Below the pieces are notes generated by a model that saw only the letters and a program-made list of their open reading frames with translations, had not been told where the DNA came from and ran no database searches. Shown in pieces: positions 11,488 to 12,197 of a stretch of 12,197 nucleotides of DNA. Source of the stretch: JBOFLG01 sp051657745 (GTDB taxonomy: Bacteria > Actinomycetota > Actinomycetes > Actinomycetales > Dermatophilaceae). The stretch is taken from the NCBI GenBank assembly GCA_051657745.1, contig JBOFLG010000085.1, forward strand, positions 1-12,197, read 5' to 3'. Made by a program: the position numbers and the translations under genes. Position 1 is the first letter of the stretch. Each line of letters begins with the position of its first letter.

Positions 11488-12197
11488 TGCCGAGGATGTC
11501 GCCCCCGATGACCGCGCCAGCCGGGACCACCGCCGGGCATCTCGGCCCCGCCGCGCTCCTGCCCCGCCTCCTCCCCGCCGAGGTGATCGTCGATGAGCGA
11601 TGGGGCAGCGGCGACGAGCAGACCCTGCATCCGGACGAGGCCGCCCTGGTGGCGAACGCGGTCCCCGCCCGCCGCCGTGAGTTCGCGGCCGGGCGCTGCT
11701 GTGCCCGAACGATACTCGCGGCCCTCGGCTGCCCGCCGGAGCCACTGCTCACCGGCCCGGCCCGCGAGCCGCAGTGGCCCTCGGGGATCGTCGGCAGCAT
11801 CACCCACTGCGACGGCTACGCCGCGGCCGTCGCGGTGCGCGCCGCCACGGTGCGGACCGTGGGGGTTGATGCCGAGGTGGATGCCGAACTACCCGCCGAT
11901 GTCGCCGAGCTGGTCGTGACCCGGCGGGAGCAGCGGCACCTGCGCGTGCTGCGCCGCCAGGACCCGGCGACCCCGTGGGGGCGAATCCTGTTCAGCGCGA
12001 AGGAGTCGGTCTTCAAGGCCTGGTTCCCGCTGCGCCGGCAGTGGCTCGATTTCGGCGACGCCGACGTCGTGATCGGCGCCGACGGCACCTTCGCGGCGAC
12101 GCTCCTGGTCGACGACCCCGCTCCGCTGCCACGCAGCGTCCTCGGACGGTGGGCGCGATCGGGCGGTGTCCTCGCGACCGCGGTCGTCATCCGCGGA
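11487..12197 (+). CDS. 4'-phosphopantetheinyl transferase, Sfp/EntD/PptT type (3' partial)
   Basis: 237 codons are visible with no stop before the window ends. The enzyme moves phosphopantetheine from coenzyme A to a serine of acyl- or peptidyl-carrier proteins, switching on polyketide, fatty-acid and siderophore synthases. Motifs: RRREFAAGRCCAR (62-74), IVGSITHCDGYAAAV (101-115), VGVDAE with Mg ligands Asp128 and Glu130 (125-130), and ILFSAKESVFKAWFPL (167-182) with Lys172, Glu173 and Lys177. These closely resemble M. tuberculosis PptT, which also ends ...LTAIVL, so only a few residues are missing. The ATG at 11487 overlaps the moeZ stop as TGATG, which suggests translational coupling; ATGs at 11496 and 11508 are in frame and remain possible, the last having GAGG 12 nt upstream. 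In M. tuberculosis, as I recall, pptT is not next to moeZ. Confidence 0.93.
   Translation, partial: MPRMSPPMTAPAGTTAGHLGPAALLPRLLPAEVIVDERWGSGDEQTLHPDEAALVANAVPARRREFAAGRCCARTILAALGCPPEPLLTGPAREPQWPSGIVGSITHCDGYAAAVAVRAATVRTVGVDAEVDAELPADVAELVVTRREQRHLRVLRRQDPATPWGRILFSAKESVFKAWFPLRRQWLDFGDADVVIGADGTFAATLLVDDPAPLPRSVLGRWARSGGVLATAVVIRG

Noticed and set aside
10210..11745. 511-codon minus-strand open frame opposite moeZ
   Set aside because: It is low-complexity Arg/His/Pro-rich and antisense to a gene with intact catalytic motifs.

Overview
This is a high-GC (roughly 70% by eye) actinobacterial chromosomal segment, most likely from a mycolic-acid genus of the Mycobacteriales (Gordonia, Williamsia and similar; genus not proven). 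The main reason is gene content and order. An orphan ParA ATPase, an RhlE-like DEAD-box helicase, a MiaE_2/ferritin-like protein, a DUF3107 protein, a TetR regulator and MoeZ occur together, as in the Mycobacterium tuberculosis Rv3213c-Rv3206c block as I remember it. A PptT-type phosphopantetheinyl transferase also fits. No rRNA, tRNA, CRISPR array or insertion sequence was seen.

Layout. (1) 1-1703: the 3' end of purU (formyltetrahydrofolate deformylase, +) faces sdaA (iron-sulfur L-serine dehydratase, -); both belong to serine/one-carbon metabolism. (2) 1797-4180: divergent from sdaA is a single-chain RecB/Cas4-like PD-(D/E)XK nuclease, then a free-standing AAA/DUF4143 ATPase. The ATPase has three 23-bp-spaced direct repeats over its promoter and a 33-bp direct repeat just after its stop, so it looks like a separately acquired or self-regulated unit. 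(3) 4181-6083: an orphan ParA, possibly preceded by a 16-codon leader ORF, then a zinc alcohol dehydrogenase. (4) 6094-8655: the DEAD-box RNA helicase (-), convergent with the dehydrogenase and divergent from the MiaE_2/ferritin-like protein (+), with a 17-bp palindrome in the shared 183-bp upstream region. (5) 8782-10213 (-): tetR, DUF3107 and a small GlsB/YeaQ-type membrane protein. An 87-bp nested palindrome lies between tetR and the DUF3107 gene. (6) 10294-12197 (+): moeZ (E1-like plus rhodanese), divergent from tetR over a short pentanucleotide repeat, and translationally overlapped (TGATG) by an Sfp/PptT-type PPTase that runs off the window.

The genes are mostly housekeeping. The parts that ordinary annotation does not explain are the repeat-flanked DUF4143 ATPase, the 87-bp nested palindrome, the moeZ-PPTase coupling, and a recurring arrangement in which plus-strand genes have a TANNNT -10-like hexamer 6-8 nt before the start codon (predicted leaderless mRNAs), while the minus-strand genes of the helicase and tetR clusters have clear Shine-Dalgarno sites.
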